Origin: Pseudomonadota bacterium
GTDB taxonomy: Bacteria; Pseudomonadota; Gammaproteobacteria; Burkholderiales; Burkholderiaceae_C
Length of the DNA stretch: 54,338 nucleotides
Assembly (NCBI GenBank): GCA_021846965.1
Contig: JAJZWA010000023.1
Coordinates: forward strand, 1 to 54,338
Reading direction: 5' to 3'
Shown here: positions 8,403-17,419 of the stretch, piece after piece
Layout: every line of letters begins with the position of its first letter
How positions within the stretch are numbered: the stretch's first letter is position 1
Translations under genes and position numbers: made by a program
The notes under the pieces: generated by a model
What the model was told of the DNA's origin: nothing
Databases searched by the model: none
What the model saw: the letters and a program-made list of their open reading frames with translations, nothing else

Positions 8403-8581
8403 GGTTCGTCTCCTCGTGCTCAGGGCTTGTGGAATGGTGTGCCTGGGAACTGCCGGCACCGGCGTCACTGCTCCCGGATGCGCTCGTGGCCGCATCCGGG
8501 AACGACGCCATTGTTGCCCTCCGCATTAAATAAATCAATGCGATGTACAAATGGAAAACCCGCACGGGACAAACCCTAGGT
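8403..8581 (-). promoter_or_regulatory. Upstream region and leader of the frc-like operon
   Basis: Two structures stand out. GCATT-AAATAAATC-AATGC at 8523-8541 is an AT-rich inverted repeat in very G+C-rich surroundings. AT-rich palindromes are the usual targets of ROK repressors, so it is a candidate operator/promoter, with TTGTAC (minus strand, 8550-8545) nearby. Closer to the gene, CCCGGATGCG (8473-8482) and CGCATCCGGG (8491-8500) form a perfect 10-bp stem with an 8-base loop. This would lie in the frcB mRNA leader or terminate transcription arriving from the DUF1479 gene. Confidence 0.5.
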
Positions 8582-9856
8582 TCATGCCCTCCTGAGCTTC
8601 GTCTCGGGCTGCGCGTCGAGCCCGATCTGCTCGCGCCCCAGGGGGCTGAGCATGTCCACCCCGGCTCGACCCACGAAATTCGTCTCGAAATCATCGGCCG
8701 GGAAATCCGGCGGGCTGCGCCCGTCGAGGAAGGCCGGCAACTGGCGCTGCAGGTAGGCGTCGTTCTTGGCACAACCCGGCGTGGCGGCGATGTACATCAC
8801 ATTGCTGTAGCCAGTCCCGCGATGGGCATCCTCCACCGCGTGGATCAGGTCGCAGTGCCAGAACACGGCGTCCCCGGGTTCCATCAGGGGAATCGAGGAA
8901 ATCGCATCGAACAGCGGCGCATGCCAGCGCGCATCGATGGACAGCGCGCGTCCGGGCAGCGCGCCGCAGAGCTCGTCCTCGGGCACGTCGTCCTGCAGCG
9001 CGCGCAGCAGGATGTAGGCCATGGCATTGGCGATGGGCACCAGCTGCAGGGTGCCGTCGCCCGGGCCCTGGCGGGTCAGCGCGGTCCAGCCCTGGAAGGT
9101 GCGGAACATCGAGCACACGGCGGGCGAGGCGACCTCGCGCACCTCGGGACGCCAGGCCGCGTCGAAAGGGTCGTATTGCTGCCAGTTCCCATCGAATACA
9201 TGCCGGTAGACCTGACGGAAGTTGTCGTCGATCCAGCGCTCGACCGAGCCGCCGTCGCAATGGGGGGACAGGCCCAGGGAGTCCGATCCCGGCGGACGAC
9301 GACGCAGGCGGTCGGCGTAGGCCGGCACGCGTTCGGGATCGAAATGCTGCCGACCCTCGCTGTGGCTGCGCCACAGCCGGTTGAGGAACACGCGGGTGGC
9401 GCTCAGCTCGGGCGACTGGCGCGCCTGCACCTGCGGGCGCGACCAGTACACGCCGTAGATCTGGGGCTTGCTCGAGGCCAGCTGCCCGAAGTACTTGTCT
9501 TCGGCGCGGTGGGCCAGGCGGGAGTCCAGGTCGTTGCGCTGCACGTAATCGGCGATCTCGGCATCCCAGGCTTGCGCCGTCGCCGGATCGAACACGCGGC
9601 GGATCACGCAGGCGCCACGCTTGCGCACCAGCCGGCCCTGCTCCTCGCTCACCCGGCCCTGCGCGATGTCGGCGTAGGCGATCTCGGGAATCACCGGCAG
9701 CCCCTGGCTGCGCAGCCCGGCGATCTCCGCCGCCTGCGCGCGCATGTCGGCCTCGAGCTGCGCGAACACCCGTGCGTAGTCCGGAAGCTGCTGGCGCAGG
9801 TGCTTCTTCACGGCGCGGATGGTGGCGGGCAGGTCGTCGATCTGCAATGCGGTCAT
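8582..9856 (-). CDS. DUF1479 family iron/2-oxoglutarate dioxygenase-like protein (YbiU-like)
   Basis: A 424-residue cytoplasmic protein that resembles the DUF1479/YbiU family, which has a double-stranded beta-helix fold related to phytanoyl-CoA dioxygenases. Likely metal ligands are H199 and D201 in [13 protein letters not shown] and a distal His in [14 protein letters not shown] (H334 or H339); a C-terminal Arg-rich segment follows. The biological substrate of this family is unknown to me. The ATG at 9856 has GGAGACGACC directly upstream and begins at the conserved helix; longer in-frame starts reach into the divergent araC gene. The AraC regulator is transcribed away from it across 106 bases and is the obvious candidate controller. 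Its place between two sugar operons suggests action on a sugar or sugar acid, but this is unproven. Confidence 0.8.
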   Translation of the reverse strand: MTALQIDDLPATIRAVKKHLRQQLPDYARVFAQLEADMRAQAAEIAGLRSQGLPVIPEIAYADIAQGRVSEEQGRLVRKRGACVIRRVFDPATAQAWDAEIADYVQRNDLDSRLAHRAEDKYFGQLASSKPQIYGVYWSRPQVQARQSPELSATRVFLNRLWRSHSEGRQHFDPERVPAYADRLRRRPPGSDSLGLSPHCDGGSVERWIDDNFRQVYRHVFDGNWQQYDPFDAAWRPEVREVASPAVCSMFRTFQGWTALTRQGPGDGTLQLVPIANAMAYILLRALQDDVPEDELCGALPGRALSIDARWHAPLFDAISSIPLMEPGDAVFWHCDLIHAVEDAHRGTGYSNVMYIAATPGCAKNDAYLQRQLPAFLDGRSPPDFPADDFETNFVGRAGVDMLSPLGREQIGLDAQPETKLRRA

Positions 9857-9962
9857 GGTCGTCTCCAGGAAGTGGAATGTGTGGTCCGGCGATGGGCGCA
9901 GCATAGGGTCTGGTATTCGGCCGAAGTGATAGGATCCGGCCATTCTTGCTGCGTTTTTCGCC

Positions 9963-10943
9963 ATGAAGCCCGCTTACGAACATGTGGAATTCGGCGAGCA
10001 TTGCTCGGTGCGCATCTACCACCGACGCCTTCCGCGCATTCCCTTCGAGTGGCACCATCACCCGGAATACGAGCTCACGCTGACCCTCAACAGCCACGGC
10101 CGGCGCTACATCGGCGATTCGGTGGCGGAGTACGGCGCCGACGATCTGGTGCTCGTGCCCCCCGACCTGGCCCATACCTGGTCCTCCAACCGCTCCCTCG
10201 ACCCCACGCAACCGCAGGTGGCCATCGTGCTGTGGTTCGACGGCGCCTGGGCGCGCCGCCTGGCCGACTGCTGCCGCGAATACGAGGCGCTGCATCGCCT
10301 GCTGCGCCGAGGGACCTGCGGCCTGTGCTTTGACGAGGCGGAGGCCCAGGCCATGCGCGGCCAGCTTCCCGAGTTGCTCTCCTCCGAGCCGCGCAGGCGC
10401 CTGGCGGCCGCGCTGGACCTGCTGTGCCGGCTCGCCGACGCCCCGGCCCAGGCGCTGGCCTCGCCCGTCGCCTTCGCCGGGCCCGCCGGCGCCGGCGCGG
10501 CCACCGGTCATGAACCCGAGCGCATCAACCGGGTGCTCGCGCTGATGGAATCGCGCCTGGCCGAGCCCCTGCGCATCGCGGACCTGTGCGCCGCCGCGCA
10601 TTGGTCCCCGCGCAGCCTGCACCGCTACTTCCTGCAACACCTGGGCGAAAGCGTGGGCCAGCACCTCACGCGCCTGCGCATCGGCCGCGCCTGCCGCCTG
10701 CTGGCCGACACCCGCCTTCCCGTCTCGGAGGTGGCCTTGCGCTCGGGTTTCGGCAACCTGGCGCATTTCAACCGCCAATTCAAGGCCGCGCGCCAGACCA
10801 CGCCCAGCGCCTACCGGCGCCAGTTCGCGCAGGACGCGGGGCGGCAGGCGCTGGCGGACGAGGCCTCGAAGCTGGACCAGCGCCCGCCCTCTCTGCGCCG
10901 CGCCACGCGTCGCCGCGCCATCCCCGCGCCCGCCGCGGACTGA
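9963..10943 (+). CDS. AraC family transcriptional regulator
   Basis: A 326-residue regulator with an N-terminal cupin-like ligand domain and a C-terminal pair of helix-turn-helix motifs. The cupin has [27 protein letters not shown] (positions about 27-53), whose His cluster could bind a metal. The HTH region runs from about 200 to 285 ([21 protein letters not shown] and [21 protein letters not shown]). A basic tail of about 40 residues follows. It is divergent from the DUF1479 gene and lies 127 bases before the dehydratase that opens the galactoside operon, so it could control either. An 18-bp palindrome just after its stop suggests that its own transcript ends there. Confidence 0.9.
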   Translation: MKPAYEHVEFGEHCSVRIYHRRLPRIPFEWHHHPEYELTLTLNSHGRRYIGDSVAEYGADDLVLVPPDLAHTWSSNRSLDPTQPQVAIVLWFDGAWARRLADCCREYEALHRLLRRGTCGLCFDEAEAQAMRGQLPELLSSEPRRRLAAALDLLCRLADAPAQALASPVAFAGPAGAGAATGHEPERINRVLALMESRLAEPLRIADLCAAAHWSPRSLHRYFLQHLGESVGQHLTRLRIGRACRLLADTRLPVSEVALRSGFGNLAHFNRQFKAARQTTPSAYRRQFAQDAGRQALADEASKLDQRPPSLRRATRRRAIPAPAAD

Positions 10944-10945
10944 GC

Positions 10946-10963
10946 GGGCGGCCGCGGCCGCCC
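10946..10963 (+). terminator. 18-bp perfect palindrome after araC
   Basis: GGGCGGCCGCGGCCGCCC begins two bases after the araC stop. A stem of this strength probably ends or slows the araC transcript before the separately promoted galactoside operon. No T-run follows. Confidence 0.55.
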
Positions 10964-10998
10964 TCCGGCGTCGAATCCTGAATCAGGGATACCTCGGG

Positions 10999-11032
10999 TT
11001 GGGTCGCGCCCCGATTTATTTGTATGATGATT
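10999..11032 (+). promoter_or_regulatory. Predicted promoter and operator of the galactoside/glycerol operon
   Basis: TTGGGT (10999-11004), an 18-base spacer and TATGAT (11023-11028) give a plausible sigma-70 promoter 43 bases before the dehydratase ATG. The -10 lies inside TTGTATGATGATT (11020-11032). The identical 13 bases occur, inverted, over the -10 of the GntR regulator gene at 26151-26163. TTGTAT-type half sites are common among FadR-subfamily GntR regulators, so this is read as that regulator's operator. A repressor bound here would block the -10. Confidence 0.6.
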
Positions 11033-11070
11033 CCAAGTCATCCACACGAGCCCGCGCGCCAAGCTCCACC

Positions 11071-12801
11071 ATGTCGTCCTCCACCCCGAAAAAGCGACGT
11101 TCCCAAGCCTGGTTCGAAGGCCGCAGCAAGGACAATTTCATCCACCGCAGCTGGATGAAGAGCGAAGGCCTTCCCGACGACAGCTTCGACGGCCGCCCGG
11201 TGATCGGCATCTGCAACACCTGGAGCGATCTCACCCCCTGCAACCACCACTTCCGCGAGCTCGCCGAACGGGTACGCCACGGTGTGCTGCAGGCCGGCGG
11301 CCTGCCGCTGGAATTCCCGGTGAGTTCCCTGGGCGAAACCCTGATGCGCCCGACGGCCATGCTGTTTCGCAACCTGGCCAGCATGGACGTCGAGGAGGCG
11401 CTGCGCGCGCATCCCCTCGACGGCGTCGTGCTCCTGGCCGGCTGCGACAAGACCACCCCGGCCACGCTGATGGGCGCCGCCAGCGTGAACCTGCCCACCA
11501 TCGTGGTGTCCGGCGGCGCGATGCTCAACGGACGCTTCCGCGGCCAGGCCATCGGCTCCGGCACCCATGTCTGGAAATTCGCCGAGGCGGTCGCCGCCGG
11601 CACCATGAGCGAGCAGGAATTCATGCAGGCCGAGCGCTGCATGTCGCGATCCAGCGGCGTGTGCATGACCATGGGCACCGCCTCGACCATGGCCTGCCTG
11701 GTCGAGGCCCTGGGCATCGCCCTTCCCGACAATGCGGCGATTCCGGCGGTGGACGCGCGGCGCTTCGACCTCGCGCAGCGCGCCGGGCGTCGCATCGTGG
11801 AACTGGTGCTCGAGGATGTACGCCCCTCGCAGATCCTGACCCGCCAGGCCTTCGAGAACGCCATCCGCGTGTGCGGGGCCATCGGCGGCTCGACGAACGC
11901 GGTGATCCATCTGCTGGCCATCGCCGGGCGCGTGGGCGTGCCGCTGAGCCTGGACGACTGGGATCGCCTCGGGCGCGAGGTGCCGACCATCGTCGACCTC
12001 ATGCCCTCCGGGCGCTTCCTGATGGAAGACTTCTACTATGCCGGCGGCCTGCCCGTGGTGCTGCGCCGCCTGCTCGAGGCCGGACTGTTGCACGGCCAGG
12101 CGCCCAGCGTCGCCGGCGGCGTGCTGGCCGACCACGTGAGCCAGGCGCAATGCCACGACGAGCAGGTGATCCGCCCGCTGGCGCAGCCGCTGGTGGAACA
12201 GGGCGGCATCGCGGTGCTGCGGGGCAACCTGGCCCCCGACGGCGCCGTGCTCAAGCCCTCGGCCGCCACGCCGGACCTGCTGCGCCACACCGGTCGCGCC
12301 GTGGTGTTCGAGTCCATCGAGGACTACAAGGCGCGCATCGCCGACCCGGAGCTGGACGTCGACGCCGACTCGGTGCTGGTGCTGAAGAACTGCGGGCCCC
12401 GCGGCTATCCCGGCATGGCCGAGGTGGGCAATATGGGACTGCCGCCCAAGCTGCTGCGCCAGGGCGTCACCGACATGGTTCGCATCTCGGATGCACGCAT
12501 GAGCGGCACGGCCTTCGGCACCGTGGTCCTGCACACCGCGCCGGAGGCCGCGGCCGGCGGCCCGCTGGCACTGGTGCGCGACGGTGACCTGATCGAACTC
12601 GACGTGGAGGCGCGTCGGCTGCAGCTGCTGGTGGACGATGCCGAGTTGCAGCGCCGGCGCGCCGCATGGACCCCGCCGCCGCTGCCCGACTCGGGCTATG
12701 TGCGCCTGTATGTGCGCCATGTGCAGCAGGCCAACCTGGGAGCCGACCTGGACTTTCTCACCGGCTGCCGTGGCGACGCGGTGCCTCGCGAATCCCACTG
12801 A
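11071..12801 (+). CDS. IlvD/Edd family sugar-acid dehydratase (arabinonate/galactonate type)
   Basis: A 576-residue Fe-S dehydratase that removes water from a sugar acid to give the 2-keto-3-deoxy acid. Three cluster Cys are visible at C57 (TPCNHH), C125 (AGCDKTTP) and C198 (SSGVCMTMG). These match the spacing of C59/C127/C200 in Rhizobium L-arabinonate dehydratase, which also accepts D-fuconate and D-galactonate. The catalytic Ser is in ISDARMSGTAFG. The RSKDNFIHRSWMKSEG start is typical of the pentonate branch rather than true IlvD. It opens the operon with galactosidases, and its operator matches that of the dgoK/dgoR region. D-galactonate to 2-keto-3-deoxygalactonate is therefore the preferred role; the classical enolase-type DgoD is absent from the window. 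Confidence 0.85.
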   Translation: MSSSTPKKRRSQAWFEGRSKDNFIHRSWMKSEGLPDDSFDGRPVIGICNTWSDLTPCNHHFRELAERVRHGVLQAGGLPLEFPVSSLGETLMRPTAMLFRNLASMDVEEALRAHPLDGVVLLAGCDKTTPATLMGAASVNLPTIVVSGGAMLNGRFRGQAIGSGTHVWKFAEAVAAGTMSEQEFMQAERCMSRSSGVCMTMGTASTMACLVEALGIALPDNAAIPAVDARRFDLAQRAGRRIVELVLEDVRPSQILTRQAFENAIRVCGAIGGSTNAVIHLLAIAGRVGVPLSLDDWDRLGREVPTIVDLMPSGRFLMEDFYYAGGLPVVLRRLLEAGLLHGQAPSVAGGVLADHVSQAQCHDEQVIRPLAQPLVEQGGIAVLRGNLAPDGAVLKPSAATPDLLRHTGRAVVFESIEDYKARIADPELDVDADSVLVLKNCGPRGYPGMAEVGNMGLPPKLLRQGVTDMVRISDARMSGTAFGTVVLHTAPEAAAGGPLALVRDGDLIELDVEARRLQLLVDDAELQRRRAAWTPPPLPDSGYVRLYVRHVQQANLGADLDFLTGCRGDAVPRESH

Positions 12802-12824
12802 ATCCGCCTTCCCATCCCACCTGC

Positions 12825-12845
12825 CCGCGCGGCCACGCCGCGCGG
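12825..12845 (+). other. Stem-loop between dehydratase and importer ATPase genes
   Basis: CCGCGCGGC-CAC-GCCGCGCGG forms a perfect 9-bp stem with a 3-base loop, 17 bases before the ATPase start. It lies inside the putative operon and could be a processing or attenuation site. It has no T-run, so full termination is unlikely. Confidence 0.5.
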
Positions 12846-12862
12846 CGCCCTCCGGACCGATC

Positions 12863-14023
12863 ATGGCAAGTATCCGTCTCGAACAAGTCAGCAAGTCCTA
12901 CGGCAAGCTGCCGCCCGTGGTACGCGATGTCAGCCTGCACATCGGGGACAACGAATTCTGCGTGTTCGTCGGGCCCTCGGGCTGTGGCAAATCCACGCTG
13001 CTGCGCATGGTCGCGGGGCTCGAGTCCATCAGCGCCGGCGAGCTGCGCATCGGCGACAAGGTGATGAACGACGTCTCCCCGGCGCAGCGCGGCGTCGCGA
13101 TGGTGTTCCAGAGCTATGCCCTGTTCCCCCACATGAGCGTGTTCGAGAACATGGCCTTCGGGCTGCGCCTGGCCAAGTGCGCGCCCTCCGAGATCGACCG
13201 CCGCGTGCGCTCGGCCGCGCAGATCCTGCAGCTCGAGGCCCTGCTCGATCGCATGCCCAAGGCCCTTTCCGGCGGACAGCGCCAGCGCGTGGCCATCGGC
13301 CGCGCGATCGTGCGCGAGCCCGACGTCTTCCTGTTCGATGAACCACTTTCCAACCTCGATGCCGCGCTGCGCGTGCAGACACGCTTCGAGATCGCGCGGC
13401 TGCATCGCGATTTCGGGCGCGCCAGCGCCATCTACGTGACCCACGACCAGGTGGAGGCCATGACCCTGGCCGACCGCATCGTGCTGCTCAACACCGGCGC
13501 CGCGGTGGCCCGCGACGGCAGCGTCGCCCAGTGCGGGACTCCGCTGGAGCTGTACCACCAGCCGCGCAATCGCTTCGTCGCCGCCTTCATCGGCTCGCCG
13601 CGCATGAATTTCGCGCCCGCGCGCCTGTTGCAATGCGACGCCGAGCTCGCCACGCTGCAGCTGCGCAGCGGCGAGCGCGTGCAGGCGCGCGTCGATGCGC
13701 GCGCTCAGCCGGTGGGATCCGAGCTGACCCTGGGGGTCCGCCCGGAGGATCTCGAGGTGGGCGGCGGGGAACCCGCGCTGGGGCGTGACGTGCTGTGGCA
13801 GGAGCGCCTGGGCGAAGCCACCTACCTGTACCTGGACGCGGCCGGCTGCGGCGACCCCTGGGTGGCCAAGGCTCCGGGGAATTTCAGCGCCTCGCCCGGC
13901 CACCGCGTGGCCCTGCGCCTGCCCCCCGAGCGCGTGCACGTGTTCGACGGCGCCGAGGTGGCGCTGCCGCGCACCGTGCGGCCCGAGGGCCTGCCGACGA
14001 TGATGGCCGCGGCAGCGGCCTGA
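12863..14023 (+). CDS. Carbohydrate ABC transporter ATPase, MalK/UgpC-like
   Basis: A 386-residue ATPase for the CUT1 importer encoded downstream. Walker A is GPSGCGKST (37-45), the Q-loop glutamine lies in VFQSYALFPHMSV, the signature is LSGGQRQRVAIGR (from 135), Walker B FLFDEPLSNLDA, and the switch His is H194. Residues from about 235 form the OB-type regulatory domain (GSPRMNFAPARLL, LGVRPEDLEV) shared by MalK, UgpC and MsmX. The ATG at 12863 begins exactly at MASIRLEQVSKSYG. It is separated from its substrate-binding and permease genes by the GH42 gene, an order that ties the enzyme to the transported sugar. Confidence 0.93.
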   Translation: MASIRLEQVSKSYGKLPPVVRDVSLHIGDNEFCVFVGPSGCGKSTLLRMVAGLESISAGELRIGDKVMNDVSPAQRGVAMVFQSYALFPHMSVFENMAFGLRLAKCAPSEIDRRVRSAAQILQLEALLDRMPKALSGGQRQRVAIGRAIVREPDVFLFDEPLSNLDAALRVQTRFEIARLHRDFGRASAIYVTHDQVEAMTLADRIVLLNTGAAVARDGSVAQCGTPLELYHQPRNRFVAAFIGSPRMNFAPARLLQCDAELATLQLRSGERVQARVDARAQPVGSELTLGVRPEDLEVGGGEPALGRDVLWQERLGEATYLYLDAAGCGDPWVAKAPGNFSASPGHRVALRLPPERVHVFDGAEVALPRTVRPEGLPTMMAAAAA

Positions 14024-14047
14024 GCCAGGGACCCAGGGAGACTCTCC

Positions 14048-16072
14048 ATGATCGAACTCGGTGTCTGCTATTACCCGGAACAATGGCCCCGCGAACTGTG
14101 GGAGCGGGACGCGAGCCACATGCGCGAACTCGGGCTGCGCGTGGTGCGCATCGGCGAATTCGCCTGGAGCCGCATCGAGCCGCGCAGCGGCGAGCTGTGC
14201 TGGGACTGGCTGGACGATGCCCTCGACACCCTGCACCGCCACGGTCTGCGCGTAGTGCTGGGCACCCCCACCGCGACGCCCCCGAAGTGGCTGGTGGACG
14301 AGCATCCTTCCATCCTCGCGCTCGACGAGCACGGGCACGCGCGCGGCTTCGGCTCGCGGCGCCATTACTGCTTCTCCAGTCCCGTGTACCGCGAGCAGGC
14401 GGCGCGCATCGTCACGCTCATGGCCGAGCGCTATGGACGGCACGATGCCGTGTGCGCCTGGCAGACCGACAACGAATACGGTTGCCACTCCACGGTGCTG
14501 AGCTACTCGCAGGCCGCGCGCGAGCGCTTTCGCGCATGGCTGCAACGGCGCTACGGCACGGTGCAGGCACTCAACCAGGCCTGGGGCACGGTGTTCTGGA
14601 GCCAGGAGTACACGGATTTCGCGCAGATCGACCCTCCCGCGGCAACCGTGACCGAGGCCAACCCCTCGCACCGCCTCGACTGGAGGCGCTTCGCCTCCGA
14701 CGAGGTGGTCGAGTTCAACCGCATGCAGGTCGACATCCTGCGGCGGCACTCGCCCGGGCGCGACGTCCTGCACAATTTCATGGGCTTTTTCACCGAGTTC
14801 GACCACCACCGGCTGGCGCGCGACCTCGACGTGGCCACCTGGGATTCCTACCCCCTGGGGGCCACGCAGAATTTCTTCCTGGACCCTGACGAGAAGCGGC
14901 GCCACGCCTTCACCGGACACCCCGACATTCCGGCCTTCCACCACGATCTGTACCGCGGCATGTGCGGGGGACGCTGGTGGGTCATGGAACAGCAGCCGGG
15001 GCCGGTCAACTGGGCGCAATGGAACCCGGCGCCCCACCCCGGCATGGTCCGCGTATGGACCTGGCAGGCCCTGGCCCACGGCGCGGAGATCGTCAGCTAC
15101 TTCCGCTGGCGCCAGGCGCCCTATGCCCAGGAACAGATGCACGCGGGTCTGCAGCGGCCGGACGGCAGCGACGATCTCGGAGCCCTCGAAGCCGCGCAGG
15201 TCGCGCGCGAGCTCGATGGGCTGCGCGAGCCCCTGCTCGCGGCGCGCACGCGTCGGCGCGCCGAAGTAGCCCTGGTCTTCGACTACGACAGCCTGTGGAT
15301 GTGCGACATCCAGCCCCAGGGGCGCGACTACCTGGCGCTGGAGGCCTGCTTCCGCGCCTACAGCGCGGCGCGCCAGCTCGGCCTGGACGTGGACGTGCTG
15401 CCGGCGCATGCCGCGCTGGATGGCTACGCCCTGGTGCTGCTGCCCGCGCAACTGCGCGGCGACCCGACGCTGGCCACGGCGCTGCGGGGCAGCTCCGCGC
15501 AGATCCTGCTGGGCCCGCGCGCGGGCTCGAAGACCGAGGAGCTGCACATCCCCGCCAGCCTGGCACCGGGGGTGTTCGGCGAGCTCGCCGGGGTGCAGGT
15601 CCAGCGCGTGAGCTCGCTGCCGCCCGGCGTGGAGCTGCCGCTGCGCCTGGGCGAGCAGGGGCCGACCCTGCGGGCCAGCCGCTGGTGCGAACAGCTGGCG
15701 CTGCGAGGCGCCCGGGTGCAGGCCCGATTCGTGGAGGGGGCGGACGCGGGCCGCGCAGGCACGTCCGGCGAGGGCTCCGCCGCGCTGACCCGTCACGACA
15801 ACTGCTGGTACCTCGCGGCCTGGCTCGACCAGGCCGGCTGGGTGTCGCTGATCGAACACGTGGCGCAGGCCGCCGGGCTGGCCCCGCGGCGCCTGCCCGA
15901 AGGATTGCGCATCAGCCGCGTGGGCGAGCTGCTGCTGGCCCTGAATTTCTCCGATTCGCCGGTGTGCTGGGAGCCACCGCAAGGCGAGGCCACGCGCCTG
16001 CTGGGCGCGCTGGAGCTGCCCCCCAGGGGCGTATCCGCATGGAAGCTGCTCCCAGCGGCTTCCGCACATTGA
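14048..16072 (+). CDS. GH42 beta-galactosidase, cytoplasmic
   Basis: A 674-residue glycoside hydrolase that releases galactose from beta-galactosides with retention. The N-terminal TIM barrel starts at GVCYYPEQWPRELW. The acid/base Glu is E143 in AWQTDNEYGC and the nucleophile is E314 in WWVMEQQPGPVNW. The trimerisation domain (from about 390) and short C-terminal beta domain are both present, so the length is normal for the family. There is no signal peptide, so it acts on substrate already inside the cell. GGGAGAC lies before the ATG. It sits between the importer ATPase and binding-protein genes. With a GH36 alpha-galactosidase in the same operon, it fits a substrate carrying both linkages, such as digalactosylglycerol. 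Confidence 0.94.
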   Translation: MIELGVCYYPEQWPRELWERDASHMRELGLRVVRIGEFAWSRIEPRSGELCWDWLDDALDTLHRHGLRVVLGTPTATPPKWLVDEHPSILALDEHGHARGFGSRRHYCFSSPVYREQAARIVTLMAERYGRHDAVCAWQTDNEYGCHSTVLSYSQAARERFRAWLQRRYGTVQALNQAWGTVFWSQEYTDFAQIDPPAATVTEANPSHRLDWRRFASDEVVEFNRMQVDILRRHSPGRDVLHNFMGFFTEFDHHRLARDLDVATWDSYPLGATQNFFLDPDEKRRHAFTGHPDIPAFHHDLYRGMCGGRWWVMEQQPGPVNWAQWNPAPHPGMVRVWTWQALAHGAEIVSYFRWRQAPYAQEQMHAGLQRPDGSDDLGALEAAQVARELDGLREPLLAARTRRRAEVALVFDYDSLWMCDIQPQGRDYLALEACFRAYSAARQLGLDVDVLPAHAALDGYALVLLPAQLRGDPTLATALRGSSAQILLGPRAGSKTEELHIPASLAPGVFGELAGVQVQRVSSLPPGVELPLRLGEQGPTLRASRWCEQLALRGARVQARFVEGADAGRAGTSGEGSAALTRHDNCWYLAAWLDQAGWVSLIEHVAQAAGLAPRRLPEGLRISRVGELLLALNFSDSPVCWEPPQGEATRLLGALELPPRGVSAWKLLPAASAH

Positions 16073-16097
16073 TCAAGACTCGAGAGGAGACGACAAC

Positions 16098-17336
16098 ATG
16101 CCACGCCTTTCCCGCAAGCTGGTGCTCGGCGCCGCGCTTCTGGGCGCCGCCGCGGCCGCGGCGCACGCCGATGAGCTGGTGTTCAACACCGACTATTCCG
16201 ACCCCGGACCCAAGGCGGCCATCGCCGCCGCCGTGAAGGGATTCGAGGCCGCGTATCCCAACATCCACGTCAAGGTGAACACCTTCGACCACGAGGGCTA
16301 CAAGAGCGCCATCTTCAACTTCCTCTCCGCCGATCCGCCGGACCTGGCCACCTGGTACGCGGCCAACCGCATGGCTCCCTTCGTCAAGGACGGTCTGTTC
16401 ACCGACGTCACCCCGCTGTGGAACAAGGAGGGCTGGAACCAGTCCTTCGCATCCTCCGCCTCCTCCATGACCATCAACGGCCGCAAGTGGGGGCTGCCGC
16501 TGACCTATTACCAGTGGGGCATCTACTACCGCAAGGACCTGTTCCACAAGCTGGGCCTGCCGGCGCCGAAGACCTGGAAGGAACTGCTCAGCGACTGCGC
16601 CGCCCTGAAGGCGCACGGCATCACCCCCTTCGCCATCGGCACCAAGGCTCCGTGGCCCGCGGCCGGCTGGTTCGACTACCTGGACCTGCGGGTCAACGGC
16701 TACGCCTTCCACATGCAGCTCATGGCCGGGAAGGTGGCCTACACCGATCCGCGGGTGGAAAAGGTGTTCGACTACTGGGATCAGCTGACCAAGGCCGGCT
16801 ACTTCATCCCCAACAGCGCCTCCTACGCCTGGCAGGAAGCGGTGCCCCTGCTGGTCAAGGGCAAGGCGGGCATGTACCTGATGGGCAATTTCGCGGTGGA
16901 CGTGATGAAGTCCGCGGGCCTGAAGGAATCGCAGATCGGCTTCGTGCCCTTCCCGGTGATCAACCCGAAGGTCCCCGACGCCGAGGAGGCTCCGACCGAC
17001 ATCGTGTTCATCCCCTCGCACGCCAAGCACAAGGCCGATGCCGAGAAGTTCCTGGCCTACGTGGCGCGTCCGGACGTGCAGTCGAAGATCAACGCGATCC
17101 TCGGGCAACTGCCCACCAACAAGAACGCCAAGCTGCCGGACGATCCCTTCCTGAAGGCCGGGTTCAAGCTCTTGTCCAACGCCAAGGACCTGTCGCAGTT
17201 CTATGACCGCGACGCGCCCGCGCAGATGGCCAAGGCCGGCCTGGACGGCTTCCAGCATTACCTGATGAACCCCTCCGACCGCCAGGAGATCCTGAAGCAT
17301 CTCGACGAGGTCGAGAAGCAGGTCTACAGCCAGTAA
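16098..17336 (+). CDS. Periplasmic (oligo)saccharide-binding protein, CUT1 family
   Basis: A 412-residue family 1 binding protein. The signal peptide MPRLSRKLVLGAALLG... is cut after AAHA (residue 24); there is no lipobox Cys, so it is a soluble periplasmic protein. The mature chain shows VNTFDHEGYKSAIFNFLSADPPDLATWY, LTYYQWGIYYRKDLFHKLGL, and VRDVQSK-like ending blocks typical of sugar binders next to MalF/MalG-type permeases. Several Trp and Tyr suit stacking on sugar rings. A GAGGAG ribosome site precedes the ATG. By context it should bind a galactoside with a glycerol aglycone. A strong stem-loop follows the stop, probably giving higher expression than the permeases. Confidence 0.92.
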   Translation: MPRLSRKLVLGAALLGAAAAAAHADELVFNTDYSDPGPKAAIAAAVKGFEAAYPNIHVKVNTFDHEGYKSAIFNFLSADPPDLATWYAANRMAPFVKDGLFTDVTPLWNKEGWNQSFASSASSMTINGRKWGLPLTYYQWGIYYRKDLFHKLGLPAPKTWKELLSDCAALKAHGITPFAIGTKAPWPAAGWFDYLDLRVNGYAFHMQLMAGKVAYTDPRVEKVFDYWDQLTKAGYFIPNSASYAWQEAVPLLVKGKAGMYLMGNFAVDVMKSAGLKESQIGFVPFPVINPKVPDAEEAPTDIVFIPSHAKHKADAEKFLAYVARPDVQSKINAILGQLPTNKNAKLPDDPFLKAGFKLLSNAKDLSQFYDRDAPAQMAKAGLDGFQHYLMNPSDRQEILKHLDEVEKQVYSQ

Positions 17337-17343
17337 GACCGTC

Positions 17344-17401
17344 GGGCCCCCGGGCCCTGTCCGCCCCACCCCGCGCGCCGGCACGCAGCCGGCGCGCGGG
17401 G
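17344..17401 (+). terminator. Tandem stem-loops between binding protein and permease genes
   Basis: GGGCCCCCGGGCCC (17344-17357) is followed by CCCCGCGCGCCGG (17369-17381), a seven-base loop and CCGGCGCGCGGGG (17389-17401). The second is a perfect 13-bp stem. As in malE-malF regions, it likely allows partial read-through and protects the binding-protein message. The first permease begins 18 bases after the stem. Confidence 0.75.
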
Positions 17402-17419
17402 CAGCCGCAGATCTACGCC

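Noticed and set aside
16069-16076. TTGATCAA as an FNR box
   Set aside because: The two half sites have no 4-base spacer, and it lies at the end of GH42 before an in-operon gene.
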